This document shows positions 22,446 through 34,061 of a DNA stretch of 64,000 nucleotides, one piece after another. The first letter of the stretch is position 1. Every line of letters starts with the position of its first letter. Below the pieces are notes generated by a model. That model searched no databases, was not told the origin of the DNA, and was given only the letters and a program-made list of their open reading frames with translations. Source of the stretch: Corynespora cassiicola (Eukaryota > Ascomycota > Dothideomycetes > Pleosporales > Corynesporascaceae). The translations under genes and the position numbers were made by a program. The DNA lies in contig JAEUWY010000001.1 of the NCBI GenBank assembly GCA_022059125.1, positions 4,588,001 to 4,652,000 on the forward strand, given 5' to 3'.

Positions 22446-24162
22446 TCAGCTGGATTCGGCGACCTTGCCGGCGACGAGGGCAATCAGGGCTGCGCCGACT
22501 CCAGAGCCGTCTTTGGCGATGCCGATTCTGATCCTCTTCTCGCCAGCCTCTCCGATGGCCTCGACTTCCCGAAGTGCCTGCCTGACGTGATCCTCAAATC
22601 CAGGGTAGAATTCGACCAGCGATCCGTCGACACCCACGTCGATGACGTCCTCCTCTGGCACTTCGCCTCGTCCGCTGGAGCTGACGTCGCCTCGGGGAGG
22701 GTTGACGCCTTCCTTCTGCTCAGTGGTGGCGGCACCTGACGAAGTGTTGAGCCTTCCAGTGTTGATAACAATGGCGGCAATGGCAACGGCAGAGAGACGG
22801 GCTGCACGGCGGCCGACAGCAGCAGCGATTTCCCGCACTGCCTCTGCATCCTCGGAGCTCACAGCAGAGATGCCATAGTCCTTGTCGAGTGATTGCCTGA
22901 TCATCCTGAAGCCAGGGCTGTTGTCTCCGGCGCAGATGCTGAGGAAGCTGGTGTCAATGCCCCATTGCTGGAACAAGGGGCTGCTGTCGAGAATCTGGGT
23001 GGTGCTGTGGATGTCGTTGGTGGCCGAGTTTTCGTCCCTGAACAGAGGGACACTGGGGTCCTTGAGGAGGTCCACGAGGGCAAGACGGAGAATCTCGCCC
23101 AAGAACATGCCGGACACGCGCTTCTCAAACATCTGGATTCCGGGGTTCACCGACTTTTCGTCGAGCTCCTTGTCGTAGGCCGTGTTGGGGAGTGTGCGGA
23201 GGGAGTTGTCAAACGAACCCCACTCGGTATTGACAATCATCTCGCCGGTCGACTTGTCGTAGTCGCCTGCGTCCTTCTTCTGCGTGAGCTTGGTGACCTT
23301 GTCCAGCTTCTCGACGTAAGCTCCGTTGGTTCCCGTGCCAAAGATGGCGCCCAAGAGCGTGCCAGTCTTGCCGGGAGATGTGTATGAGCGGGCCATGAGG
23401 GTTCCGACAGTGTCATTGACCAGGGCGGCGACGCGGACAGGGAGGTGGAGCTCGTCAATCTCGGCCTGGAGCAGAGCGCAAACATCCTTGCCAACAGCAT
23501 CCTGAATGTCAAAGCCCTTGGTCCAGCGCATCAGCAGTCCCTTGTTGATACCAATCTGGTGGACGGGGAAGGAGAAGGTGAAGCCCAGGTTGAAGATCTC
23601 CTGCTCGCTGGCCTTGTCTCCGGTGTTGCGGCGCTTGATGGTGGAAGCATAGTGCTCCTCGTGGTGCGTCTTGAGGAAGGCCTCGATCTGCTTGGCCAGG
23701 AAGGAGAAGAGCTCCTTGGACGTCTTTGCGACCATGAGCTCCTTGGGGATGGCGACCTTGCTCTGGGTGAGGGAGAAGGTGGTGTTGCCGTGCAGCTGGA
23801 TGGAGCACACACGGAAGTTGGTGCCGCCCAGGTCGACGGCCATGTAGAGGCCCTGTTCATCTCGTCAGATATGTGCTTGGGCATGGCGGGAGCTGGCGGA
23901 GGGGTACCTTCTCGGTGCCATTGGGGACGGCAGTGACGTAGGTGGGGATCTGGCTCAGTTCGGTGCCTTCCTTTGTGAGGCCCTCGTCTGCAGCGCGTCA
24001 GTCAGTCGGCCAGTCAGTCAGTGGTTGTGGCGGTGGTGCTGGGTGGACAGCGGCGGCACACGCACCCATCTCGCGGATGAACTCGTCGACGGCCTTGCGG
24101 ACATGGCCGGGGCCGAATTCGAATTGGGCGGCGACGCGCCTTGCCTGGTCTGCGAGTGCCAT
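22446..24162 (-). CDS. glkA: Glucokinase/hexokinase
   Basis: Exons are 24162-24066, 23987-23908 and 23852-22446, giving about 527 residues. Splicing joins VDEFIREM to DEGLTKEGTELSQIPTYV, then PNGTEK to GLYMAVDLGGTNFRV, the order in fungal glucokinases. The phosphate-binding motif LGGTNFRVCS, the sugar-binding region NDTVGTLMARSY, GAIFGTGTNGAYVEK and NTEWGSFDN are all present, as is the C-terminal IAKDGSGVGAAL phosphate/adenosine loop. It phosphorylates glucose to glucose 6-phosphate in the cytosol at the head of glycolysis. A 25-30 residue low-complexity insert (TTEQKEGVNPPRGDVSSSG) lies in the large domain. The start MALADQARRVAAQFEF was chosen because it aligns with known N termini, but in-frame codons continue upstream. 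A specific glucokinase rather than hexokinase role is likely but not proven. Confidence 0.92.
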
Positions 24163-26167
24163 GCTGCGCTCGGTGTCTGTGTTGAAGGTGCCTGCGAACT
24201 CGACGTGGTGTTGGGGCGGGGGCTGGAGCTGGGGCTTGGGGCAGATGGGCGGAGGGGGCTCAGTGTTTATGAGGACGGGATTGCGGAGCGTGATGGCGGG
24301 CGATGTAACGCGCCAATGCTGGTTTGTGCTAAGGTACTGCAGGATTTCGTGAGGCAGGCGCGGGGCTAGCAGCTGGAGAACGAGCACTAGCAGGACTCCG
24401 AGCGCGCTCACTACGGGCAGGCGGTGGGTCGCAGAGAGGGAGGGTCGGGCGCGCTGAGTATCACGGCCGCGGGGCAAACGGCGAGGGCTCGAGCGCGAGG
24501 GCAGCTGGACAGAAGGGCCTGAGGGGCAGCAGTCGGAGCAGCAGTCGGCGCCCGGGGGGCAGTCAGGGCTGCCATGGCGGACGGCCATGGTTGGGCCCAA
24601 GTCGGACGTCGCCCGCCGCGCCCGCCGCCCTCTGCCCGCCGCCGCCATGTGCGGCTTCGCCGTGGTGGTGTGAATGGAGGGGCTGCCTTCCAGACGCCCC
24701 CGATCTGGCAGGCGGGGTCGGGGCTGCGCGTCAAGGGACAAGGGCAAGGTACCGCTCTACTGCCAGCTTGTCCGCATGCAGCTCGCCGCAGTGTCCGGCC
24801 GGGCGTTGGGTGTCGAGAGAGGGCAGTCAGCGTCGCTGAGGTATGGTAGCAAATGGGACGGCCGAGCATTCCTGCGAACTCGATCGCTGGCTGTTGGCCT
24901 CTAGCGCCATCCAGAACGGCAATTGAAACGAAGGCGGCCCCGGGCCTGCATCGTCTCGTGCCCATGAACTGCACCGCCCGCGGCATCGTGAACAGGAGCC
25001 CAGCCGGCGCCACGTCCCGCGCTGGCCAGCCATCCGACCAGCGAGCCGACGGTTGGACAGCTACGTCGGCGGCTGAAAAAAGGCCCCATCGCCTTGGGTC
25101 CAGCCCAGCCCTCTAGCGTCCCGCGCCCACCGCGCCCACTGGTCGCCGCATGCGCTACACTGGTGCGCGATATTCTGACAGCTGCGCCATATCACTGACA
25201 TGTACTCGAATCGAATCTGTGCTGTCTGCCAGACCGTGTCTCTCATTGCTGACCCAGACTATGTATCCTCTTGCCCGACTCCCTCTGCCTCGTCCGCGCC
25301 TCCCCCTGCCATCTCGCACCCCGAGGCCTTCCGTCTGTGTCTACTGTCTCCCGCTTTCCTCCTGAAGCTTCAGCTCGTTGCTTTTTTAGAAAGAAAAATC
25401 GCCGCTTCGCCTCGGAGCAGTCAAATCAATAATACACGCTCGCCAATCTCAACGCACCAGTGCAAGTGCAGCACGCGGAAAACATGTGCTTGCCAAGTCT
25501 CAAATTCCCAGGCCAAGAAAACACAATGTGCATGTATCGAAAACCTAAACAGGAAGAAAGACCCAACCCCGCCGAGCTGCCCATGCAACAAAAATTAGCG
25601 GGCCTCGGCTGTGTAGGAGACGTCGCCGTTACAACGTCTACAATATGTACGATAAAGTCCAAGAGAGAGAGAAGAAAGGAAAAGAGAAAGAAAAAAAGGA
25701 AACCACAAGGAAATTCGGCCCTGAGTGGGTCCACTGTGTCTGTGTCTGTGTCTGCGTGTCTTCGCGTGCTACTATCCTCCAAAAGAAAGCCGCTTCTATT
25801 GTCCGTCATTAAGTATCCTGCCCTCGAGGCTCCGACATCTAGCCCTTGGCAGTTCATGAATCCTTCCCCGACCCCTTTAGTTCGTGGCCGGCCTGCTGCT
25901 GTGCTAAAGCCTGGTGGCGTATTCCGTGTTCCAGAAGAGAGAGAGAGAGAGAAGAAGAAAGATGAGTAGGAGAGCGATGGATCGATGTCGCTGCCGTCAA
26001 CAGCAGATTAGGAACTCGAGAAAGACATGTCGGTGGCAGGAACCGCCAGCTTTCAACCAGTAAATGATTTCGTCAAAGTGTCGCCGAATCGAAAACGGTG
26101 GTAATGCAAACCCCCAACATACTCCAAGTCGAATGCCGCAGATGCCAAATGAAACAGATCTCCTCTA
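24163..26167. other. Intergenic region between glucokinase and PanE-like genes
   Basis: About 2 kb. It contains the promoter of the glucokinase gene (24163 upward, GC-rich) and the 3' end of the PanE-like gene (below 26168). An AGAGAGAGAGAGA tract lies near 25936. Frames on both strands are GC-driven and show no domain. Confidence 0.5.
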
Positions 26168-28759
26168 TTACCGAACGCCGAGGGGAGGACGAGGTCCCAG
26201 GCTACTCTGGCTGCTGTGCGCAGAGTTCTCCGAGTCTAGTTGAGCGGATGAACTACCACTCCCCGCGCTACCGCTTGCACTGCCAGTCAGACTGCGCACT
26301 TGAGGACGAGATTTGGGCGGGTAAAGATTGCTCACCCCAGCGTGTTGTTCAACTTGTTGTGGTGCCACGGCGTTTCCTTGGCCTGGAGGGTGTCGGGGGA
26401 CCGGCTGCCTCATGCCAGGCGGCGAGGGCCGTCCGTTGGGCGGCATGCCGTTGGGCATGCCGTTTGGAGGGAAACCATTGGGGGGTGATGGCCTGCCCAT
26501 CGGTCTCGGTCCTGGGCTGAGGGGGTTGCCGGGAGACTGGCTGGTCCGACGGCTCATTGAAGGGTACGCACCACCGTAGTTGCCAGGGCCTCCCATTTCA
26601 TCTATACGAGATGCCGTTAGTGAATTTGCTCTGGACTGCGCTCCCATGGCACCGCGGTCAACATCGCCATATCGATTCGACGAGTAGCCCAGTAGAGGGT
26701 TGTTCATTAGTGAGTCGTGAAGCCCGGGCACATCTTGCATCATCCTCGCGCTAGTCCGATTCTTATTCGCACCCGCGCGCCCAAATGGGTTTCTCATACG
26801 GCCACCGCCGGGCTGCGGACCAGGCCCGAAGCCTGCCAATTCGGGATTTTTGCGGATTTGACTAGCACTCGGTACCTTGCGATTGCGGCGAGAAGTGACA
26901 CTCATCATGTCGAAGTTGTCGGGATCGATCATGGGACCGGGGCCACGCGGGGCCATGGGGTCAAAATAATCATCCTCGTCGTCATCTTCGTCGAACCCAG
27001 CCATAGAAGCTGGTGGCGGGGGGCGGCGAGGGCCCGGCGGTCCACGCCGCATGTTGAGCTCCTGCTCGCGAAGCTGCAATTCCTTCTGTCTCAGCATAAG
27101 CTCACGTTCCCGCAGGGCCATGTCGTTTCCAGCCACTCCACCAGTCTCGTAAGGGCCGCCGTTAGCAGCACCATCGTCCACTATGTTGTCGTAGAGCATC
27201 AAATGACTAAACTCTTCGAGGTCGTTTCCTTCCAGAGAGGGACGTCGCTGCCCATTCGGAGCCCCATTCATGCCTCGCGGAGGATATCCGTTCATCTGTC
27301 CAGGAGGGGGTCCCCGGCGCATCATGGGTGGTCCACCGTTAACAGACGGTGCTCGACTGCCAGGGCGAGGACCTCCCTTCATCGGGCCGTTGCCGTTCAT
27401 CATCGGCCCCCCTGGACCCCTAGGCATCGGGGCCGATGACATGCGGGGAGGCTGCTGTGGTGGGCCACCGTTGGGAGCCGTAGCGGGTCTGTTGCGGTTG
27501 GCAATGTTGATGTGATGAAGGGCAGCATAAAGCGTTTCGATACGGGGTACGGGGACATTTGCCTCCTGTGAGAGCTTCAAGGGTGATCCAAGGTACGTCT
27601 CGATCTCCATTGGTCGCTTCGCCTCGAAGTCCATCCACATGGTGCTGTTGTTGTCCTGCGGCTGTGTCATCTGCCTGATGGTCGTCTCTCGATAATCTGC
27701 GGGAAATGTGCAACCGTGGGCGGTGGCGAGAGCGAGCAGCTCGTCGATGACGCCAGTCACCAGGGGGCGCACACCGACCTTCTCAAGCAGCTCGGCATGG
27801 TTAGGTGTCTCGAATAGAACGCTAGTAGGATGAAAAGCAATGGCACTGCAAAAGTTAGCAAGCAAACTTTGGGACGGAAGCATCTGACACGACTTACCCG
27901 ATCATTCGCTCAAACTGCTGCTGACGGATATTGGGCGCGACTTTGCTGTTGACCTGTCCTGAGGCCAGCGTCATCGACAAAGCCTCTGCCATGTCCGCCT
28001 GAATCTGTGCCGGTATAGAAGCATTCTTGTTAGCCGGGCCGACCCAGATATCGGTCGCACCCTTGTGTTCAAACTCGCTCGCTCCAAGCTGTGAAATCTC
28101 TGCGCCTGACACTAACGACAATACTACATTCGTTGGAAATCGCTGCTCGAGATAGGATTCGACTCCAAGACTGTGGGTGGTGTTCATAAGGATGCAGGTG
28201 TGCTGCGGCGAGACAACCGACTCGATGATGTTGGCAATGTCGTAGACATCGGGGAGGGCTTTGACGCAGAGGAGGACATAGTCGAAAGGCTGCTTGGAAG
28301 AATGGGCCGCTTCTTCGGGTGTTCGGACGACTGTTGCAACTGTCAGCGAGCGTGTTTTCAAGGCGTGGGCGTACACTGGGCGAGGACGTACCTGAGTGGG
28401 GCTTGAAGCGCTCATTGCCGTAGAGGGAAGATCTGAACATGCCAGTCAGTTGCTGCTCGCATGTTGTCATTCGGGGCCTGGGCGACGTACTTGAAGGAGA
28501 TGCCGTACTGGGCCACGCCTTCGTAGCCCGACTTCCACACCAAAGTCACGTCGCAGGCGTTGGTGGCCTGCAACCGCCACGACAAAAAGGCCGAGACGGC
28601 ATTGCCGCCGACTGAAAGAAAAGTTAGCTTTGTCTTGCAGAGACCGCGGCGTGCCGCGAGGTTGCAACGGGCGGCCCTGGCCAGTGGGCCATTGTCGTGT
28701 GACGGAGGGTCGGACGACGTACCTGACAGGATGCGCAGTCTCGGGGCGGCAGGAGCCAT
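26168..28759 (-). CDS. Ketopantoate reductase (ApbA/PanE)-like protein with long disordered tail
   Basis: Exons are 28759-28723, 28611-28491, 28432-28392, 28330-27898 and 27845-26168, giving about 769 residues. Splicing yields APRLRILSVGGNAVSAFLSWRL, a dinucleotide-binding start with GGN in place of GxGxxG. Then come SSLYGNERFKPHSVV, FDYVLLCVKALPDV (PanE motif) and IESVVSPQHTCILMNTTHSLG. The C-terminal helical domain includes IRQQQFERMIGAIAFHP and the family segment NNSTMWMDFEAKRPMEIETYLG. That is the complete PanE fold, about 330 residues. A further about 430 residues are rich in P, G, M, N and R, with a helical E/L/R repeat (ALRERELMLRQKELQLREQE). The enzyme family reduces 2-oxo acids such as ketopantoate with NADPH; whether this one is active is not certain. 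The tail suggests scaffolding or condensate roles. Confidence 0.8.
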
Positions 28760-31700
28760 GGTGCGGGCTCTTTTTTGCAGCAGTGCTGGCGTGGTCTGGC
28801 GGTGCGGTGGAGGGGAGGGCGGCGGTCAGCTTGAGCCAAAAGATTTGGCGTCGGGTGCCGCGTAGCCTGCGAGCGCGGTGTTCCGGGCGTGCGACAGCAG
28901 TGGCAGTGGCAGCGACGGCAGCGAATGCGGGCAGGGTGATTAGTGATTAAGATACAAGGCGGGAATGAGCGTGCGGCAGGTCGAGCGACAGGATCAGTGG
29001 GTCGACATGAAACGGCGATAAAAGAGAGGCGTGGGTTGGGTGAGATGCAGCAGAGCGACAAAGTTGTGTCTCAACGGTCGCGATGGCACTTTGTCGCGGC
29101 GACGGAGTGGGCGCAGCCGGGGGCAGCCAAGGAAAACAGTGGAAGGCACAATCGGGGGTACGGGGGCACGGCCGGCGACGGCTGCTAGCAGTGGCAGTGG
29201 CAGTGGGACTGGCTCTGGCTCTGGCTCTGGCGGGCGGGCACTGGAAAAAGCGAGCGGACGCTGCAAAGTGAGCGGCAGGCGGGGAGGACTAGGTGAGCGA
29301 GGAGGCTGACACCCGGAATGGCTGGGGTGGCGGCGGCGGCGGCGGCGGAGAGGTACTGGAGGAGGAGGAGGTGGTGGTGGTGTGGAGGGTGGGTGGGTGG
29401 AGGGGAGGAGGCAGGAGGAGGGCCAGGAGGAGTAGGAGACGGGCGCGAGCAGGAGCGGCGGTAATAGCAGCAGCAGTAGCAGCAGCAGCATCGAGGGTTG
29501 ATGTGCCAGCTACCCAAGTTATCTTAAAGCTTGATGTGCCACTGCGATGGCCTGCTAGGTTCCTGGCACGGCTTTCGCTAGGGCGCCGAATTGGGACGCT
29601 CCATAGACGTGCTACTCGTCCTATCGCCGCCGCCCCCGACCACGGTGCTATGGTTTTTATGGAGCGTCACGGTGCACATCATGGCGCGGCGGCACGATCT
29701 TCTGTCATTCGATATATTGAGCCCTTCGCCGCAGCTGCGCGACGGTTTGGAGAGGCCGTGACGGAGAGGCCCTGCCTGCGAGGGCTCCCACCAGAGGCAC
29801 TGCGGAGGCGCTGGCCCTGCGCGCCCGCTGGCAGGACCGGCCGCGTACCTGGAATACGAAACGGCGTGCGTGGGAATGCAGTGCTGCGCGCGCTATCAGG
29901 CCAGGTCCGTCCAGCATCCGTCCAGCGTCCAGCAGCCAGCGGCCAGGCATCCAGGCAGATTGCGCATGGCCCGTCAAGACAGAAAATTATGGCCTGCAAC
30001 CCTGCTTGCGTGGCCATCCGCCCGACATGGAGATCCGCCCACTCCCAGACACGGCTGGCCCGACTCGCAGGCGCTGCAGGCGATCTTCCCTCCCAGAAAA
30101 TCACCGCGCCTGTCCGCCGCCGTCATGTATGAAAGTCCAGTCGACCGCTCTCGTGCAGCTCCAGCTCCAGCGCCAGCCCGCGTCTGCATGTCTGCATGTC
30201 TGCACTCGCGTCGTCGTCGTCGTAGTCGTCGCCGGTCGCCAACGGCCCAACCCTGCGTAGCCCGCGTCCGCGTCCGCGTCCGCTGCCTCTTGCTGCCCCC
30301 GCGCCGGCCAATACTTGCGACGACGGCTGTGCAGTTCTCTGCGCCTGACGTTGAGCGTTCCCTCGCGCCTTGTGGGCTGGCGCCAAGCCGCTGGGTGCTG
30401 GCGGGCGCCATGCCGCTTGACGCCAATTCATCATGGCCGGCCCGTGCGCCCATCCCAGACCGCCGTCAAACGCGCAACGGCCATCTGTGCGCGTCGCAGC
30501 TGCTCTGTGCGGCTTCTATCTTGGTGCTTCTTGTGCCATCTTGGTCCACGGGTCAGCCCTTCACGCCTCTGCCTTCTGTCATCCGGGCCCGCCATGGCTG
30601 GCCGAAGCCAATTTTCATTCACGACCCTCTTGCTTGTTCCCAACGCGCGCCATCCATGCCTGCTCACGCCCGCCCATGCCCGCCGCCCATGCCCGGCGCC
30701 TCGTCCAGCCCGGAAGCCCCTTTTCGCGTTCACCTGTAAGCTCCCTGAGCTCCCCCCAGCTCCCCCCCCCAGGCCAGCGTAGTCCACCGCAGTCCAGCGC
30801 AATGCAGCGCGGGAGCCGTCTGCGCATGCATCGGACAACGAGACCGGCCCACTGCCCGGTCGTCGAGAGCGGCCCTGGACTCGCTGGACTCGCGCCTTAA
30901 CTTGGACATCCGTCCCTGGCCTGCGCGCTACAGCACCACGCGCCGCCGCAGAAACACCGGCCGGGTCCAGCTTCGTTTGCTGTCGCTGTGCTGCCAACGA
31001 GGGCCTTCGGGTCCAGAGACATGCACAACAGCTACCACGGCGCAGAGGGGGCGCGACGGATGAGATTGGAGGCCCATCACTCCCCAAAGTAATAATGGCG
31101 CTCTGTTATCGGCGCCACGTCCAATTCTCCCCAATCTGCCGCCGCCCTGTTGGCTCTCATCACCTTTCGGATGTGCGCCCTGCATCGCACATCATATTTT
31201 ACCTGCCTGATGCCAAGACCTGCCTGCCCTTGCTCTCCCGGCCATCAGGGCCTCCGTTATCCCCCCCCTCCCGCCACCTCCGCGACCCTCCGCGACCTCT
31301 ACTGACAAAGCGAGTACGGCAGTACGGCGATGCGGCGGTGCGGCGGTGCGGCCGACCGTCCTGTCCCGTCTGTTTTGTTTCAATCGTCCTTGGACGCTGT
31401 GAGATGCAAAAGCCCAAGCGATTGGGTCGCCTTCTTGATCGCGATCAAGATCGTGTAGCTCGTTTCACGATTCCCTAGCATACCCTAGCCCCCACGACCT
31501 CTGCTCCCTTCGCCATGAAGCTTCACGCGAGCAATCGTTTACTACCCGAAGCAGAGGGCCAACTCAGAGCTTCTTCGAGCTTGTCAATCACATCCGCCTT
31601 TCGTCCAGCCGTTCGCTCTCGCGTTTAACGGCTCCTCTTGCTTCCGGCCCTTCCCCAGGCACCCTCGCTAGCTGTCAAATTGGCACCGATGACAGCGGGC

Positions 31701-33620
31701 ACGCCCCGGGGCCGGCCAAACATACGTACCGAACTGGTCGTTTTCCATGGGCCTTGGACACCTGCACGTGTCTGCCCTACCCAAGGAGGAGACGTGCTCG
31801 GTCTTGGGCACCATTTTGAGACCCTTTATCGCGTGGAGTTTTGGCATGCCTGTCATGAACCCCGTTCCTTCAAATCTTGGTACATGCGCCCGTCGCAAAC
31901 GCTCCAGTTGCCGAGAACGGCGGATAATACCCCCCAACTATAGCTGGGAACTGGTTACGTCGACGCTCGAAACAGCTCCGAGGAATCGTTTAGGCGCCAG
32001 ACGTTCAATTTTGCAGACCCCACTAATTGCGACAATGGGATTAACTAAAGTATGGGGATTTATAATTACCGTATCCTGCCCTTCCAATCCAAAGGCCACC
32101 GTCGGTGTGATCGGCCGTATCGACGATCCGGCTTTAGCAGCCGTGCCGCCTAGAACATAATTGTGCCATCCAAAATAGCAGCACATGGCAAGGGTTTTGA
32201 ATAATGATGGCTAGGCTTGTGAACGCAGGCGTAAGAACGTTGTCATGTCAACTTCTGGGACACGTCAATCCCCTAGAGCCACCCACCCCCTACCCGATTC
32301 CCCCCTCCCCCTTGCAGATGCAATCGCTGCTTCAACGACAGAAGATCTCCACAACCGATTATGATAAATAGACTCGTCGACATGGCGATATTGCGACATT
32401 GCGACTTACTTTATTGTTCTACCCTACAACACCTGCGACAATCTGACCTCCTCGGATCGCGGACGAAACAAGCTCCACCACCCAACAAAAAAAAACCTCC
32501 TTAGGGGGGTAACGCAAAAGAAAAGAATACGAATAAAAAAAGTTCGCTAGATAAGATGATACCGCCCAAATCCCTGTAGAGCGCGCCAGGGCAAGCCCCC
32601 CCTTGAAGCCACCAGAAGCGAATGTTCCTTGCCCGTTCCTGACCGTGGCGCTGCGCCCGACCCCGTCGGCCCGCACGTACTCCTCGAGTCGTTCGACTGC
32701 CGGTGGCTGCCCGGAGGCGTTCCTGCTTGGTGATCGACAAAATGTCAACAGGTTTCCTCTTCAAGGGGTGGGGGTCAGGGCTCTGGGGTCTTTTTGTTGA
32801 AGACATGGCAAGTTCCTGCGTCTGACTGATAGACTGCCTGAATGACTGACTGTCGGTTTCAACACTTCAGGGCGAACCGAATGACACGGCATCTGCCTGC
32901 TCGCCCGCCGTTCCCTCGCCCCCTCTCCCATTTTCCCCATGGTTGTCTGAACGATAAGAGGGGATTGACGCTTCCCTTCTCCATACATCTTTTATGCAGC
33001 TTCGCCAGCGCAAATTACAACAGTCATATGTACGTATATATACAACGCACACCGAGTTTTCGCCCCGAATCCACAAAAACCCAGTTCCCAACCCTCAGCT
33101 CAGCGGGCTCGAGGCAGCCAGCACACCGCGTCGCAGCATCCAACGCAATGCAAACCCACCCTACTCCCACTGAGCTGAGCAGCGCCGCTGAGCCAATCGC
33201 CCCGGCGCTTCAAGATCGATGCCCGCTTCGTGCAAGAGCGAGCGATCGCTGCCCGGGTCCTCCCCCTGCCCCTAACATCCATAACACTCCTATTAATCCA
33301 TTTCTCACCACTTTTGCCTCAATATCCCCTCCCCTCCCCTCCCTCATACGGAAGCCTATATGCGCACAACCATTCAGCCTGTCCCGCGCTTTGCCGCACG
33401 AGTAAATCGTACTCGATGAAGCACATCGCCTGCTTCGGGCACGAGAGGCGATCAGGCCTTCCGTATGCGTGGTACCGAAGCGAGATTGAGCTTCCCAGTC
33501 CCACCGCCCCCCGTCTCGCGACTCGTTTCCGACCTGAGCTCCGGGGCGGCGGGGGGGGAAAGTGACGAGACAGGCATGCTGCCAACTTTCTTACTTGGTA
33601 GCGGGCGGGGGCCTCTTGGG
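28760..33620. other. GC-rich gene-poor block
   Basis: Almost 5 kb without a supported gene. From 28760 to about 31480 it is GC-rich and repeat-rich, with GGC and CAG runs (29331-29350 and 29468-29490) and CGT/GCG-rich stretches. From about 31930 to 32170 it is more AT-rich. Long open frames on both strands, up to 289 codons, lack domains and owe their length to GC content. Confidence 0.5.
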
Positions 33621-34061
33621 TCTATGGCGCCCTCGTCGTCCAACTATGCGCCCGCCGGTGCCCCCGTCTACATGAATCAAGTGAGCCCTCTTTTTTTGGT
33701 TCTCAAATAAAAAAAAAGGACGGCGTCTTGGTTTCGCATCGTCCAAACTTCATCACACTGAATAGTACACTTGATTCACAATTCGTGGTGCATAGTGCAT
33801 GCATTCATAGACACGCCTGATATCTGACCTGCGACGGTCACGACGCCTCTACTTAAATTACAGAAACCAATGGAGACCGTTCCCTCAATACGCCGAGCTT
33901 AATTTTTCATCGAAAACCGGATAAGTGAAAATCGGCAAAACCGACCTTGCACAGTCCCATCGTGAAGAAACCCTGTCCGCATTTTGCTCATAGCTTTAAA
34001 GACAGCCTCCTCGTCAAATACACTTGTATGCATTTGCGCGAATGATTGAACGCTCAGTCGT
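33621..34061. other. Spacer downstream of SUB2, possible tiny exon
   Basis: An ATG at 33624 opens MAPSSSNYAPAGAPVYMNQ and ends exactly at a donor-like GTGAGC (33681). No convincing continuation follows, so this is recorded only as a spacer. Confidence 0.3.

Noticed and set aside
24411..25013. 200-codon minus-strand frame upstream of glucokinase
   Set aside because: GC-driven and R/P/A-rich, with no domain and no link to the glucokinase exons; it overlaps the promoter.
29293..30739. Long GC-rich frames (up to 289 codons) on the plus strand
   Set aside because: They overlap frames of similar length on the other strand, have no recognised domain, consist of A/R/P-rich sequence and start at non-ATG codons.
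32501..32806. Minus-strand frame starting MSSTKRPQSPDPHPLKRKPV
   Set aside because: The beginning looks coding, but it quickly turns into low-quality sequence and no exon continuation was found.
33624..33902. Possible two-exon micro-gene (MAPSSSNYAPAGAPVYMNQ then a short second exon)
   Set aside because: The donor GTGAGC is good, but the second exon would be 12 codons with a weak acceptor. No homology is evident, so I only note it.
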